This document shows positions 1-6,847 of a stretch of DNA of 10,130 bases, in pieces. This stretch comes from Limnohabitans sp. (GTDB lineage: Bacteria > Planctomycetota > Phycisphaerae > Phycisphaerales > SM1A02). Every line of letters starts with the position of its first letter. The stretch's first letter is position 1. A model generated the notes under the pieces. It was not told the DNA's origin. It saw nothing but the letters and a program-made list of their open reading frames with translations, and did not search any database. The position numbers and the translations under genes are program-made. Location: the NCBI GenBank assembly GCA_030054275.1, contig JASGCF010000094.1, forward strand, positions 1-10,130, written 5' to 3'.

Positions 1-23
1 TCGACGGTCGACTTGATGCACGC

Positions 24-1493
24 TTACCACGCGTAGAGCAAGAGCGAAAGATCCGCAGCACCAACATCACCACTTGCATCAAGGTCCGCACGATGTCCGT
101 TCGGTGTTGGTCCCCACGCAGCAATGAGTAGTGAAAGATCCGACGCGCCGATGAAACCGTTCGCATCGATATCGCCAAACTGTGGAGCCACTGGGCCAAC
201 AGCGACGGCGCCTGATGCAGAAACACGCGAGAGCCCGAGCAAGCCTTGGTACGCGGGATTTCCCGCGTCGATCGATACGCCATTCGAACCGATGACCTCC
301 AACACTGTTGCTCGAATCAGCGGAGCGGTGATCGTCGCGTTTGGCCACTCTGGATGCTGCGCGCGCACGAGCGCGGTGGTGCCTGCGGCAAACGCAGTCG
401 CGAACGAACTCCCAGACCATGTGGCATATCCACCGTTTGGTACCGGTCCGATGATCGACTTCGCGAGATCCGCCGCGCCACGAATCATGCGCGTATGCCC
501 TGGTGCAGACAACGCGATGCGATCACCAAAGTTTGAAAATGGTGCTTTGATGTCGTTCCAGTCAAGTGCGGCAACACCAATTGCCGCGCTGTCACACGCG
601 GGAAACTCGCGTGGATCATCGGTGTTCGAATTACCAGCAGCACCAAGAACAACAACGCCTTTGGTTTCTGCGTCGGCGACAACATCTTCCAATGCTTGTG
701 AGCGATAGGTTTCACCAAGGCTCATATTGGCGATGTGTGCGCCGCGATCGACGGCCCATGCCAATGCACGCGCAATTTGAAAGTTACCTGCGCGTCCTTC
801 GCTATCAAGGACACGCACCGGAAGAATGTTGGCATCGGGCGCGACCAAGTGAATGAGACCCGCGACAAATGTCCCGTGACCAACTTGTTCGTCGATCAAT
901 CCATCATCGTCGTTGTCGATGCCATCACCGACATCTGCGCTCGTTGGTGCGTTCGGCACGAAACTCGCGCCAGCAAGCGATACACGACCATCGAAGATCG
1001 GATGGGTTGCATCGACACCTGTATCAATCACCGCAACCACGACACCAGCTCCACGAGATCGCGCGTGTGCTTGCTGTATTCCAAGCATCGGGGCCGCGTA
1101 CTGCGCGCCGAATGACGCTGGTCCAAGGCCAATTCCAGAAAGCCAAAGACTGTCGGTCTTTCCTTCACCGGTTTGTCCGATGTAGTTCAACTCGCCCCAT
1201 GGAATGGTTCCATTGGCAATGAGCGCATCGATGGCAGCCGAAACATCACCAGGTTTCTGCACACCGGTGAGTCCGTATGACAGCAAATAGATTGGGCGAT
1301 GCTCAATCTGATCGACGATGCCAACATTCACAAACTGTGCAGAGAGCGCAGAAATCGCGGCAGCGAGAGTCGTCGAACTGTTTGCGCGCACAATCACTTC
1401 GCCAGGCACAAAAGGATCGTTGGGATCGCCGCCTGCGAGTGCTGTGGAAGCGATACATCCGACAGCGAAGATGGAGAGGAGATTTACACGCAT
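24..1493 (-). CDS. Secreted subtilisin-family (S8) serine peptidase with C-terminal dockerin-like repeats
   Basis: A 489-residue exported serine endopeptidase. Residues 1-20 form a signal peptide ending in ALA before GGDPND. Residues about 28-110 resemble a pro-region (PGEVIVR, then WGELNY). The S8 catalytic triad is visible: D157 in AVIDTGVDATHP, H206 in GHGTFVAG and S363 in GSSFAT. N288 in AAGN is the likely oxyanion residue. The Ser motif is a variant of the usual GTSMA. An acidic stretch, DNDDDG (193-198), lies just before the His motif and may bind calcium. Residues 440-489 carry two dockerin-like calcium loops (DIDANGFIGASDL and DLDASGDVGAADL). The second ends abruptly at YAW. The ATG at 1493 was chosen because the signal peptide starts there and GGGAG (complement of 1501-1505) lies 7 bases upstream; the frame is open to 1661 but only over CHAT coding sequence. 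The start overlaps the CHAT stop by 10 bases, suggesting coupled translation. The protein substrate is unknown. Confidence 0.93.
   Translation of the reverse strand: MRVNLLSIFAVGCIASTALAGGDPNDPFVPGEVIVRANSSTTLAAAISALSAQFVNVGIVDQIEHRPIYLLSYGLTGVQKPGDVSAAIDALIANGTIPWGELNYIGQTGEGKTDSLWLSGIGLGPASFGAQYAAPMLGIQQAHARSRGAGVVVAVIDTGVDATHPIFDGRVSLAGASFVPNAPTSADVGDGIDNDDDGLIDEQVGHGTFVAGLIHLVAPDANILPVRVLDSEGRAGNFQIARALAWAVDRGAHIANMSLGETYRSQALEDVVADAETKGVVVLGAAGNSNTDDPREFPACDSAAIGVAALDWNDIKAPFSNFGDRIALSAPGHTRMIRGAADLAKSIIGPVPNGGYATWSGSSFATAFAAGTTALVRAQHPEWPNATITAPLIRATVLEVIGSNGVSIDAGNPAYQGLLGLSRVSASGAVAVGPVAPQFGDIDANGFIGASDLSLLIAAWGPTPNGHRADLDASGDVGAADLSLLLYAW
1484..1493 (-). other. 10-base stop/start overlap of CHAT and subtilisin genes
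   Basis: The minus strand reads ATGCGTGTAA here: ATG opens the subtilisin gene and TAA, in another frame, closes the CHAT gene. GGGAG lies 7 bases upstream inside the CHAT coding sequence. This geometry favours ribosomes re-initiating on the subtilisin after finishing CHAT, so a cytoplasmic cysteine peptidase and an exported serine peptidase would be made together. Confidence 0.85.
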
Positions 1494-4315
1494 GAGAGGA
1501 CTCCCGAAACGACGAAGGGTGCCCACCACGAAGGATGCGGTGACTCGTGGCGCAAGGCAAGGATGGAATGGCGAAGTGCCGTGGAAGGGCGTTGTCCGGC
1601 TGAAAAATGTTCGTGAAACGCAATGGCAACGCGCAGAGCCGCAGCATCTCGGACCGGCCAAAGCGTGGTGACAAGTTGTCGAGCACCGGCTGCGTGGAAT
1701 GCGCGGGCGAGCCCTGCGAGTTCTTCACCTGCGTCGACAGCGTGCCGACCAGTTTCACAACCTGAGAGAAAGACGAGTTCTGCGTCGAGTTCTAGATCGA
1801 CGATATCGCGAATTGGAAGCCACCCATCCGCGAGGCGAAGCCCGCTTGCTGCAGGGAGCGACGGAACAAAGCGTCCATGGCACGCAAGATGAACGACGCG
1901 CGTTTGAGAGATGGATGCGCGGAGTGCATCACGCTGTGCATGGACGCCAAGAAGCGGCGTTGTTTCATACATCTCAGAGACGCGCAACGCTTCTTCTTCA
2001 ATAAGCGGTGCAGCGTGATCCGCGAAGGCAATCACGGCTGCAGTGCGCGCATCCCGCGAAATCTCGCGGTACGCAGCACAGGCAACGCTGGCGCTTGGAG
2101 CAACTTGAATCTCATACTTTTCGATCAATGGCTTGTTGCCATCATCGAGTAGCGCGAACGGCAGCGCGTGCAGCGCACCACATGGAATGATGACGAGTCG
2201 TCGCGCTTCCGAGATGCACGCACACTCCGCAAGAAGTGGCGCGATGATTGCGTTGTAGAGCACACGCGACAACGCTTGAATCGAATGAGAGTTCGCGAGC
2301 GCATTTCCCGTGCGCGCATCTGCACGAAGGAGATACAAAATTTTGTCGACCAAAACCGTGATCTCATTCATTGGTGCAACAGCGCGCACACAAGTGAGTT
2401 CATTCCGAGTGATGACAAACACAAACAACTCATCACCAGATGCTGTGTACGAGAGCAATACATCGTCTGTCGCAAGTCGCTTTTGAATCGCGCGAGCATC
2501 CAGTGGCATGGCAAGAAGTGATCGGATTCCTCCTGCATTTTCAGTGCGCGCCAACAACGCATCAAGCGCACGCTCGGTGTGTTCAAGCATGGCAAGATTG
2601 GACGCCGTCGATTGTTCTCGTCGTTCGCCAGAAGATTGTTGGTTCGTGGTACGAGCAGCAGTCGTGGCGTAGAGCGCAGAGAGTCGCGCGCGAAGCGCAG
2701 CGAGTTCATGCATTGCAACAGAGGTCGATGCTGCCTCTGGAACCCGATCAACTGCACGCAGCATGCTGTCGAGGAGTGTTCGGCTGCGTGCTTTTTCGGT
2801 CGTTTCGAACGCTCGCGTCAGACTCTCTCGATCGCCCTTCGCAAGTAAATCAAGCGCGAGATCTTCGTACGCGCGGACGCTGAGAGCCGCATACGCAGCA
2901 CGATGTTGGTCGGCAGCGAGTGTTGCGCGGGTTGACTCTGCGATAAGAACGGCGCGTTCAAGTTGCGTGATCGACGCGACGACTCCATCGATTGCCCGCG
3001 CCGCATCCGCGGCGACGAGTGTCGCATCAAGAAGCAGCGTGTCGACTTTGAGTTCGGTTGCAACATCGATCGCGTGCTGTGCGGCCACGAGTGCAGCCGC
3101 AGCGTTTGAGTTGAGTAACTGAGCGCGCGCGAATCTCGTTTCTGCCGATGCAACATCAAGCGGACTTGGCGTTGATGACGCAGAGTCGCGTTGCGCACCG
3201 GCTCCTGCAGCGACGGCATACGACAGCGCCGATGAGGCATCTCCACGCGCGAGTGCAAGATCACTTGCAACAAGCGACACAGCCCGACGGCCGCGTGCAT
3301 CCGAAAGTTCCTCAACCAGTGTCGAGGCGCGCTCTGTTGCAGCCTGCGCCTCCTCTCGCCGACCGACGGAAAGCAGTGCTCTCGCCATCACAAGTGTGCC
3401 GCGGATGGCTTCTGCTTTCAGACCCTTCGTGTTTGCAGTCGCAAGTGCCCGATCCGTCGCATCAAGTGCTTCGGCACATGCGCCAATCGCAAGCAGCGCT
3501 TCGGCACGATCAATCTCAAGGCGCGCGTGATGGCCGGGCGCAACATCTTTCGTCGCGCGTGTTGCTTCATCGAAGACACGCAGCGCTTCACCAACGCGAC
3601 CCTGTCGTGCAAGTAAATCCGCAAGATTTCCGGCGACAACAGCGCGAGCGAATGGCTGCTGTATCAACAGTTGATCTGCAGCGCGAAACGCGAACTCCGC
3701 GTCGTCGAAGCGATCGAGTTGAAAGAGCGCTTCACCTTGCGAATTGAGAGTGACACCCCGCGCTGTTGCGTCACTTTCTGGAATGCCTGCGAGTGCGCGC
3801 TCAAGGGCACCAAGCGCATCGCGCGTTTCGCCACGGATTTTGTAGATGTTTGCGAGATTGAGATCTGCGCGTGCCGCCAAGTCGCTGCGTCCGGCTGCGA
3901 TGAGTACATCTCGCGAAATACCACCAATACGAAGAGCTTCGTGGGTCTTTCCAAGTTTCGCGAGCGCATGCAGTGATGCAACTTGCGCGCGCGCCGCTTC
4001 GACCTCATCACCGTCGATCAACGCTTCTTGTGCTGCCTCGTTGGCGCGTAGAAGCGCCTCGTCGAATCGACCTTGATACGCAAGCGCTGGAATGGTGGCA
4101 CGCAACGCGCGCGCCGCCGCGCTATGCAACAAGAGTCCGCGTGCTGCTGTCGCGAGCGTCTCACCGGCGTGCAACGCATCTTGTGGCGCACCAGCTGCGA
4201 GGCGCTCACACTCGTCACCAAGTGCGACGAGTGCTGCAGTTGCGCCGCGTGCGTCTTGTCGAATCGCATCTTCGCGCGCGGACAGCGCAAGTGCCATGAA
4301 TTCCGAGAGATTCAT
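1484..4315 (-). CDS. TPR-CHAT protein, caspase-like cysteine peptidase
   Basis: A 943-residue protein with no signal peptide, so probably cytoplasmic. Residues about 1-500 are Ala-rich helical repeats of TPR type, for example around 76-97, 150-180, 187-217 and 227-257. A more charged helical linker covers about 500-600. The C-terminal CHAT domain spans about 600-943. It has the clan CD catalytic pair: H813 in VVHLACHGRF and C853 in FLSGCETG. Other family hallmarks are LHALPFALL (716-724), GEELAGLARAF (863-873), LVTTLWPV (881-888) and a WWAPFVVSG end (930-938). CHAT domains are relatives of caspases and separase, and TPRs usually dock partners. The start is an ATG in an ATGA overlap with the stop of the upstream small gene, with GGAG (complement of 4322-4325) 6 bases before it. 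The 3' end overlaps the subtilisin start. It is probably an active peptidase because both catalytic residues are intact. Its substrate is not shown; the neighbouring small protein or the sigma factor are candidates by context only. Confidence 0.94.
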   Translation of the reverse strand: MNLSEFMALALSAREDAIRQDARGATAALVALGDECERLAAGAPQDALHAGETLATAARGLLLHSAAARALRATIPALAYQGRFDEALLRANEAAQEALIDGDEVEAARAQVASLHALAKLGKTHEALRIGGISRDVLIAAGRSDLAARADLNLANIYKIRGETRDALGALERALAGIPESDATARGVTLNSQGEALFQLDRFDDAEFAFRAADQLLIQQPFARAVVAGNLADLLARQGRVGEALRVFDEATRATKDVAPGHHARLEIDRAEALLAIGACAEALDATDRALATANTKGLKAEAIRGTLVMARALLSVGRREEAQAATERASTLVEELSDARGRRAVSLVASDLALARGDASSALSYAVAAGAGAQRDSASSTPSPLDVASAETRFARAQLLNSNAAAALVAAQHAIDVATELKVDTLLLDATLVAADAARAIDGVVASITQLERAVLIAESTRATLAADQHRAAYAALSVRAYEDLALDLLAKGDRESLTRAFETTEKARSRTLLDSMLRAVDRVPEAASTSVAMHELAALRARLSALYATTAARTTNQQSSGERREQSTASNLAMLEHTERALDALLARTENAGGIRSLLAMPLDARAIQKRLATDDVLLSYTASGDELFVFVITRNELTCVRAVAPMNEITVLVDKILYLLRADARTGNALANSHSIQALSRVLYNAIIAPLLAECACISEARRLVIIPCGALHALPFALLDDGNKPLIEKYEIQVAPSASVACAAYREISRDARTAAVIAFADHAAPLIEEEALRVSEMYETTPLLGVHAQRDALRASISQTRVVHLACHGRFVPSLPAASGLRLADGWLPIRDIVDLELDAELVFLSGCETGRHAVDAGEELAGLARAFHAAGARQLVTTLWPVRDAAALRVAIAFHEHFSAGQRPSTALRHSILALRHESPHPSWWAPFVVSGVLSCV

Positions 4316-4953
4316 GCATCACTCCGCGCACGCAGTGGGAGCACGCTTGAACGCAGCGCTTGACCTTGGTGTGGCTGTGGAACAAACGCGATTTCAACGG
4401 CGTTGTCGGGAATCACGATGCGGAAGAGACCAACTGCATCGGTTTCTTGGCATGCAAGAACGCGCGCATGTGTGTCGAGTACAAGAATTCCAGCGCGTGC
4501 TGGCGCGAAATCGCGCAGGCGAATCTCGCCGACAAGTCGCACAACACCATCTTGTCCGCGCGTTCGCTCGGCGCGCACGCGTAGGTTGCTCTCTATGAGA
4601 TCGGCGTCGAGCACATCTGCGCAAAATCCAGCGGTGATGTCATCGCGCAGACCGGCGAAGGCGAGTCGCGCTTCGTTTCCCTGATGTTGGCCGAGATGTT
4701 GGCCTAGATCGTGCTGCGTGAGCCAGCCAACGACGGTCGCGCCTGTTTTCTCGAACAACTCGCCAATCTGTGTGAGCAGAGGAACAGTTGTTGGTGTGCG
4801 CGCAGCCCGTTGCGAAACAAGACGCGCACTGAGCGCGCGCGCAGCGGAAATCGCTGACTGCGGCGGCTCAAACTGCGCGTCGTCGCGCAGGAGTGCAGCA
4901 AGTGCGTCGGGCGCACGGCTGTTGGAAGGAAATTGGCTCGGGTTTAGGGACAT
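4312..4953 (-). CDS. Small protein X between sigma factor and CHAT, with beta-sandwich-like C-terminus
   Basis: A 213-residue protein that I do not recognise by name. It has no signal peptide and no membrane segment. The N-terminal third is Ala-, Ser- and Pro-rich and includes a predicted helix, SAISAARALSARLV (33-46). Residues 79-92 hold a short repeat, QHDLGQHLGQHQGN. Residues about 104-195 alternate hydrophobic and polar residues, with a pattern like a transthyretin or carboxypeptidase-regulatory beta-sandwich: LVGEIRLRD, AGILVLD, then CQETDAVGLFRIVIPD. Proteins of similar layout sit between ECF sigma and CHAT genes in other bacteria, from general recollection. It could be an adaptor, an anti-sigma-like factor or a CHAT substrate; the sequence does not decide. 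ATG 4953 is preferred over the in-frame GTG at 4989, though neither has a clear Shine-Dalgarno sequence. Its stop overlaps the CHAT start as ATGA. Confidence 0.82.
   Translation of the reverse strand: MSLNPSQFPSNSRAPDALAALLRDDAQFEPPQSAISAARALSARLVSQRAARTPTTVPLLTQIGELFEKTGATVVGWLTQHDLGQHLGQHQGNEARLAFAGLRDDITAGFCADVLDADLIESNLRVRAERTRGQDGVVRLVGEIRLRDFAPARAGILVLDTHARVLACQETDAVGLFRIVIPDNAVEIAFVPQPHQGQALRSSVLPLRARSDA
4683..4704. repeat. Short in-frame tandem duplication inside gene X
   Basis: GATGTTGGCC occurs twice on the plus strand, at 4683-4692 and 4695-4704, at a 12-base (four-codon) period. A decayed third copy may follow at 4707. On the coding minus strand this gives the repeated peptide LGQH (83-90). 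It is probably a small slippage or duplication event in a flexible linker rather than a regulatory element. Confidence 0.6.
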
Positions 4954-5069
4954 CGTGCGCTGACGGTCGTGGCGAATCTCTGATCGCACCGACCCGTGGT
5001 TCAGGAGAGCGGGGGGAGAGGCCCGAGATACAAGTCGGGCGAGAAATCCGAGAATTCACCTTCTGGAAT
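4954..5069 (-). promoter_or_regulatory. Spacer between sigma gene and gene X, with hairpin and repeated GAATTC
   Basis: This 116-base gap is the longest within the sigma-X-CHAT-subtilisin cluster. It contains a 6-base inverted repeat, GCCCGA (5021-5026) with TCGGGC (5035-5040), around an 8-base loop. Two copies of GAATTC lie at 5052-5057 and 5066-5071, the second running into the sigma stop codon. On the minus strand these read as a TGAATTC direct repeat at a 14-base period. The hairpin is too weak and lacks a T-tract, so it is not a convincing terminator. An internal promoter or leader for X-CHAT-S8 is possible but unproven. Confidence 0.3.
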
Positions 5070-5741
5070 TCAACCGTCGTCCAATTCCCGCGTTTGCGAA
5101 TTGCTCGGTGGTGACGCTGCGGGCGTGTCGCCAAACCCAAAACGCCCGAGAAGTGCCCCGAGTTTCTCGAGGCATCTGGCACGGGTTGGACCGATCGAGC
5201 CGACGCGGATACCGAGCCGCGCAGATATGAGGGTGTAATTGGGCTCACCGGGCGACGAAAAGAGGGCTTCGAGCAGATCGCGACATTTGCCGCCGAGCCG
5301 CTCGAGTCCGTCGCGGACGAGTTGGCGCTCGGTGTAGCGGGCGAAATCTGCCGGGTCGACGCGTTCGTCAGGGACGGTCCCGATCTCGGTTGAGCGTGTG
5401 TCGCGACCCGAGCCAGTTCCCGCGTCACCACCTTCTCCACGCGCGGCAGTACCGCGATCGCGTTCACGGCGCGTTTTTGCGGAAATTCGCCAGGTGCAGC
5501 GCTTGGTGGTCGTGATCAGCCAACTCGGCAGCGCCTCGTCGTCGCGGATCGTGTCGATGTGTTCAACGAGTGCAGCGAACACCTGTTGGAACGCGTCTTC
5601 TGCAGCTTCGGGCGAGAGCCGAGCTTCGAGGATGACACTCCAAACGAGGCGGCGGTAGCGCGTGACGAGGGCATCCCACGCAGCCGCGTCACCCGCGCGG
5701 CAGCGTTCAAGAAGCAGTTCGTCGTTCGCAAATCGACCCAC
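5070..5741 (-). CDS. ECF-type RNA polymerase sigma factor paired with X-CHAT-S8
   Basis: A 223-residue sigma-70 family factor with regions 2 and 4 only, the ECF layout. Region 2 covers about 6-95: DELLLERCRAGDAAAW, then AEDAFQQVFAALVEH and SWLITTTKRCTWRISAKTRR. A Gly/Arg/Asp-rich linker covers 96-130. Region 4 covers about 136-202 with the helix-turn-helix YTLISARLGIRVGSIGPTRARC. The GSIGPTRAR form is typical of a sigma group common in actinobacteria and planctomycetes. It recruits RNA polymerase to its own promoter set, which cannot be read from this window. The start is GTG at 5741; no alternative ATG or GTG lies between it and the upstream stop at 5814, and no Shine-Dalgarno sequence is evident. 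No classical membrane anti-sigma gene follows. Instead come X, CHAT and S8 on the same strand, suggesting these regulate or are regulated by it. An Asp/Gly-rich tail (203-223) follows region 4. Confidence 0.9.
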   Translation of the reverse strand: MGRFANDELLLERCRAGDAAAWDALVTRYRRLVWSVILEARLSPEAAEDAFQQVFAALVEHIDTIRDDEALPSWLITTTKRCTWRISAKTRRERDRGTAARGEGGDAGTGSGRDTRSTEIGTVPDERVDPADFARYTERQLVRDGLERLGGKCRDLLEALFSSPGEPNYTLISARLGIRVGSIGPTRARCLEKLGALLGRFGFGDTPAASPPSNSQTRELDDG

Positions 5742-5813
5742 GGCCGCAGTGTACGGACAGGCGCGGGTGGTTTCTGCATCCGCGTGTCTCTGGTGGTGTC
5801 GCGCGATCGGTGG
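5742..5813 (-). promoter_or_regulatory. Short spacer upstream of the CHAT-linked sigma gene
   Basis: A gap of 72 bases between the stop of the dockerin protein and the GTG start of the sigma gene. It has no strong hairpin, no T-tract and no clear promoter match. It is short enough for read-through transcription, so the two genes may share a transcript. If the CHAT module has its own promoter it should lie here or in the end of the upstream gene. Confidence 0.3.
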
Positions 5814-6578
5814 TTACGGACACGCGCCCCAACCGGAGAGGACCGCCGAAAGATCGGCGCCGTTCACATCGCCATCTCCGTTGGTGTCGGCGCGCGGATA
5901 AATGCCGCCGTCAGTCCCCCACACGGACAGCAGTGCCGAAAGATCCGCGCCGTCGATGATGCCGTTCGCGATGACATCGCCGGGGCAGGAAACCTCGCGC
6001 ACCACGATGTTGTCGAGCAGGCAACCCTCACCTTCCCAGCACCCGCCGTCCGGTGTGGTCGTCCAGCCAGTCGATCCAACAGACTCAAATCGAATCATGG
6101 TGGCGCCGGTGGCTGTGAAGTAGATCGAGCGGCGCTCCCACTCGGTGGCTTCGTCGACATCCAACGTCGCGACCTGCTGTCCAATGCTGATGTTGAGAAT
6201 GTCTTGGAAATCGAGCGCTACATCGAACTCAAGCACGTACGAACCACCCGCAGTCGTCGGTACCGTCTGCTGAATCCATCCATTGTTGTTACACCCACAG
6301 CAGACCGATCCTTGTAGCGAGATGAAGCGTCCGCCTCCAAGCTTGTTGTAGGGCCGAAACGCCCCGCTCGGGCAAGACTCATCGTTCAAGAATCGATCGA
6401 CCTGCCATCCTCCGGCAGCCTGCCAGCCAGGAACCGACGAGAGAATGGTCGAGTGGCACGCTGCGCCTTGGCCGCCCTGTGGAACGCTCTCGAAATCACC
6501 GCCGGAGATCAGGTTGTCGCCCGCCAGAGCGCTGGAAGCCAGCGCGGTCGCGAGCGCCATCGACGTCGTCATCCGCAT
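5814..6578 (-). CDS. Secreted DUF642-like protein with C-terminal dockerin-like repeats
   Basis: A 254-residue exported protein of unknown function. Residues 1-19 are a signal peptide ending SALA before GDN. Residues 21-195 fit the DUF642-like or galactose-binding-like beta-sandwich pattern: NLISGGDFES, then FISLQGS, GWIQQTVPTTAGGSYVLEFDV and LLDNIVV. There are nine cysteines (41, 69, 93, 94, 96, 180, 186, 198, 253), including a CCGC cluster, which suggests disulfides outside the cytoplasm. Residues 198-254 carry two dockerin-like loops, DVIANGIIDGADLSALLSVWG and DTNGDGDVNGADLSAVLSGWG, ending GACP as in many planctomycete surface proteins. The start at 6578 is favoured by the signal peptide and by GAGGTG (complement of 6585-6590) 6 bases upstream. 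However, the frame is open and coding-like back to a GTG at 6833, which would give 339 residues. It lies between two sigma genes on the same strand. It may bind carbohydrate or matrix; this is inference from fold pattern. Confidence 0.85.
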   Translation of the reverse strand: MRMTTSMALATALASSALAGDNLISGGDFESVPQGGQGAACHSTILSSVPGWQAAGGWQVDRFLNDESCPSGAFRPYNKLGGGRFISLQGSVCCGCNNNGWIQQTVPTTAGGSYVLEFDVALDFQDILNISIGQQVATLDVDEATEWERRSIYFTATGATMIRFESVGSTGWTTTPDGGCWEGEGCLLDNIVVREVSCPGDVIANGIIDGADLSALLSVWGTDGGIYPRADTNGDGDVNGADLSAVLSGWGACP

Positions 6579-6833
6579 CACATCCACCTCTTGTATCCGT
6601 GCGGCCGGGACATCCGCCGCAGCGACGAGAGATGCGGCGCGCGAGTGTGCATGTACGCGAACGGCGGAAAATCCGGCAATTGCCGCGGACGCAAGCACGA
6701 GAAGCCCGAGAACTGCGACGCGGTAGCCCGATGGACGCGCGGAAACCGGCCCATGGCGCGCCTCGCGCGCAAACGCGATCGAACGCGCCAAATCCGGCGC
6801 CGCGTTCGGTCGACCACCGATCGCGTGGTACAC
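6579..6833 (-). other. In-frame coding-like extension with a membrane segment upstream of the DUF642-like gene
   Basis: From a GTG at 6833, 14 bases after the stop of the upstream sigma gene, the frame runs without a stop into the DUF642-like gene. The 85 extra codons look real: third positions are GC-rich, and there is a charged N-terminal part (LARSIAFAREARHG) followed by a clear hydrophobic helix of about 20 residues, RVAVLGLLVLASAAIAGFSA. Read this way the product would be a 339-residue protein anchored near its N-terminus, with the signal-peptide-like segment at 86-105 internal. Alternatively it is a small membrane protein whose stop has been lost, or non-coding sequence that stays open by chance at high GC. 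A TGATG overlaps the 6578 start in another frame, so a one-base frame change would end a small upstream gene exactly there. Confidence 0.45.
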
Positions 6834-6847
6834 GCCTTCGGATCGCC

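Noticed and set aside
1..23. TCGAC/GTCGA inverted repeat downstream of the subtilisin as a terminator
   Set aside because: Arms are only 5 bases with a one-base centre, too tight for an RNA hairpin, and there is no T-tract. The window edge prevents further judgement.
124..708. Plus-strand open frame of 194 codons
   Set aside because: It mirrors the subtilisin gene. The catalytic motifs on the minus strand establish the real coding frame.
1494..1661. 56-residue N-terminal extension of the subtilisin
   Set aside because: The extension lies wholly within the CHAT gene's conserved C-terminus, is Cys/Arg-rich, and would place the signal peptide internally. The ATG at 1493 has its own Shine-Dalgarno sequence.
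5021..5040. Hairpin as a transcription terminator after the sigma gene
   Set aside because: Only a 6-base stem with an 8-base loop, and no T-tract on the minus strand. Downstream genes continue in the same direction.
5559..6317. Plus-strand open frame of 252 codons
   Set aside because: It is antisense to the CHAT-linked sigma gene and the dockerin gene, both of which have clear domain motifs; its translation has no recognisable feature.
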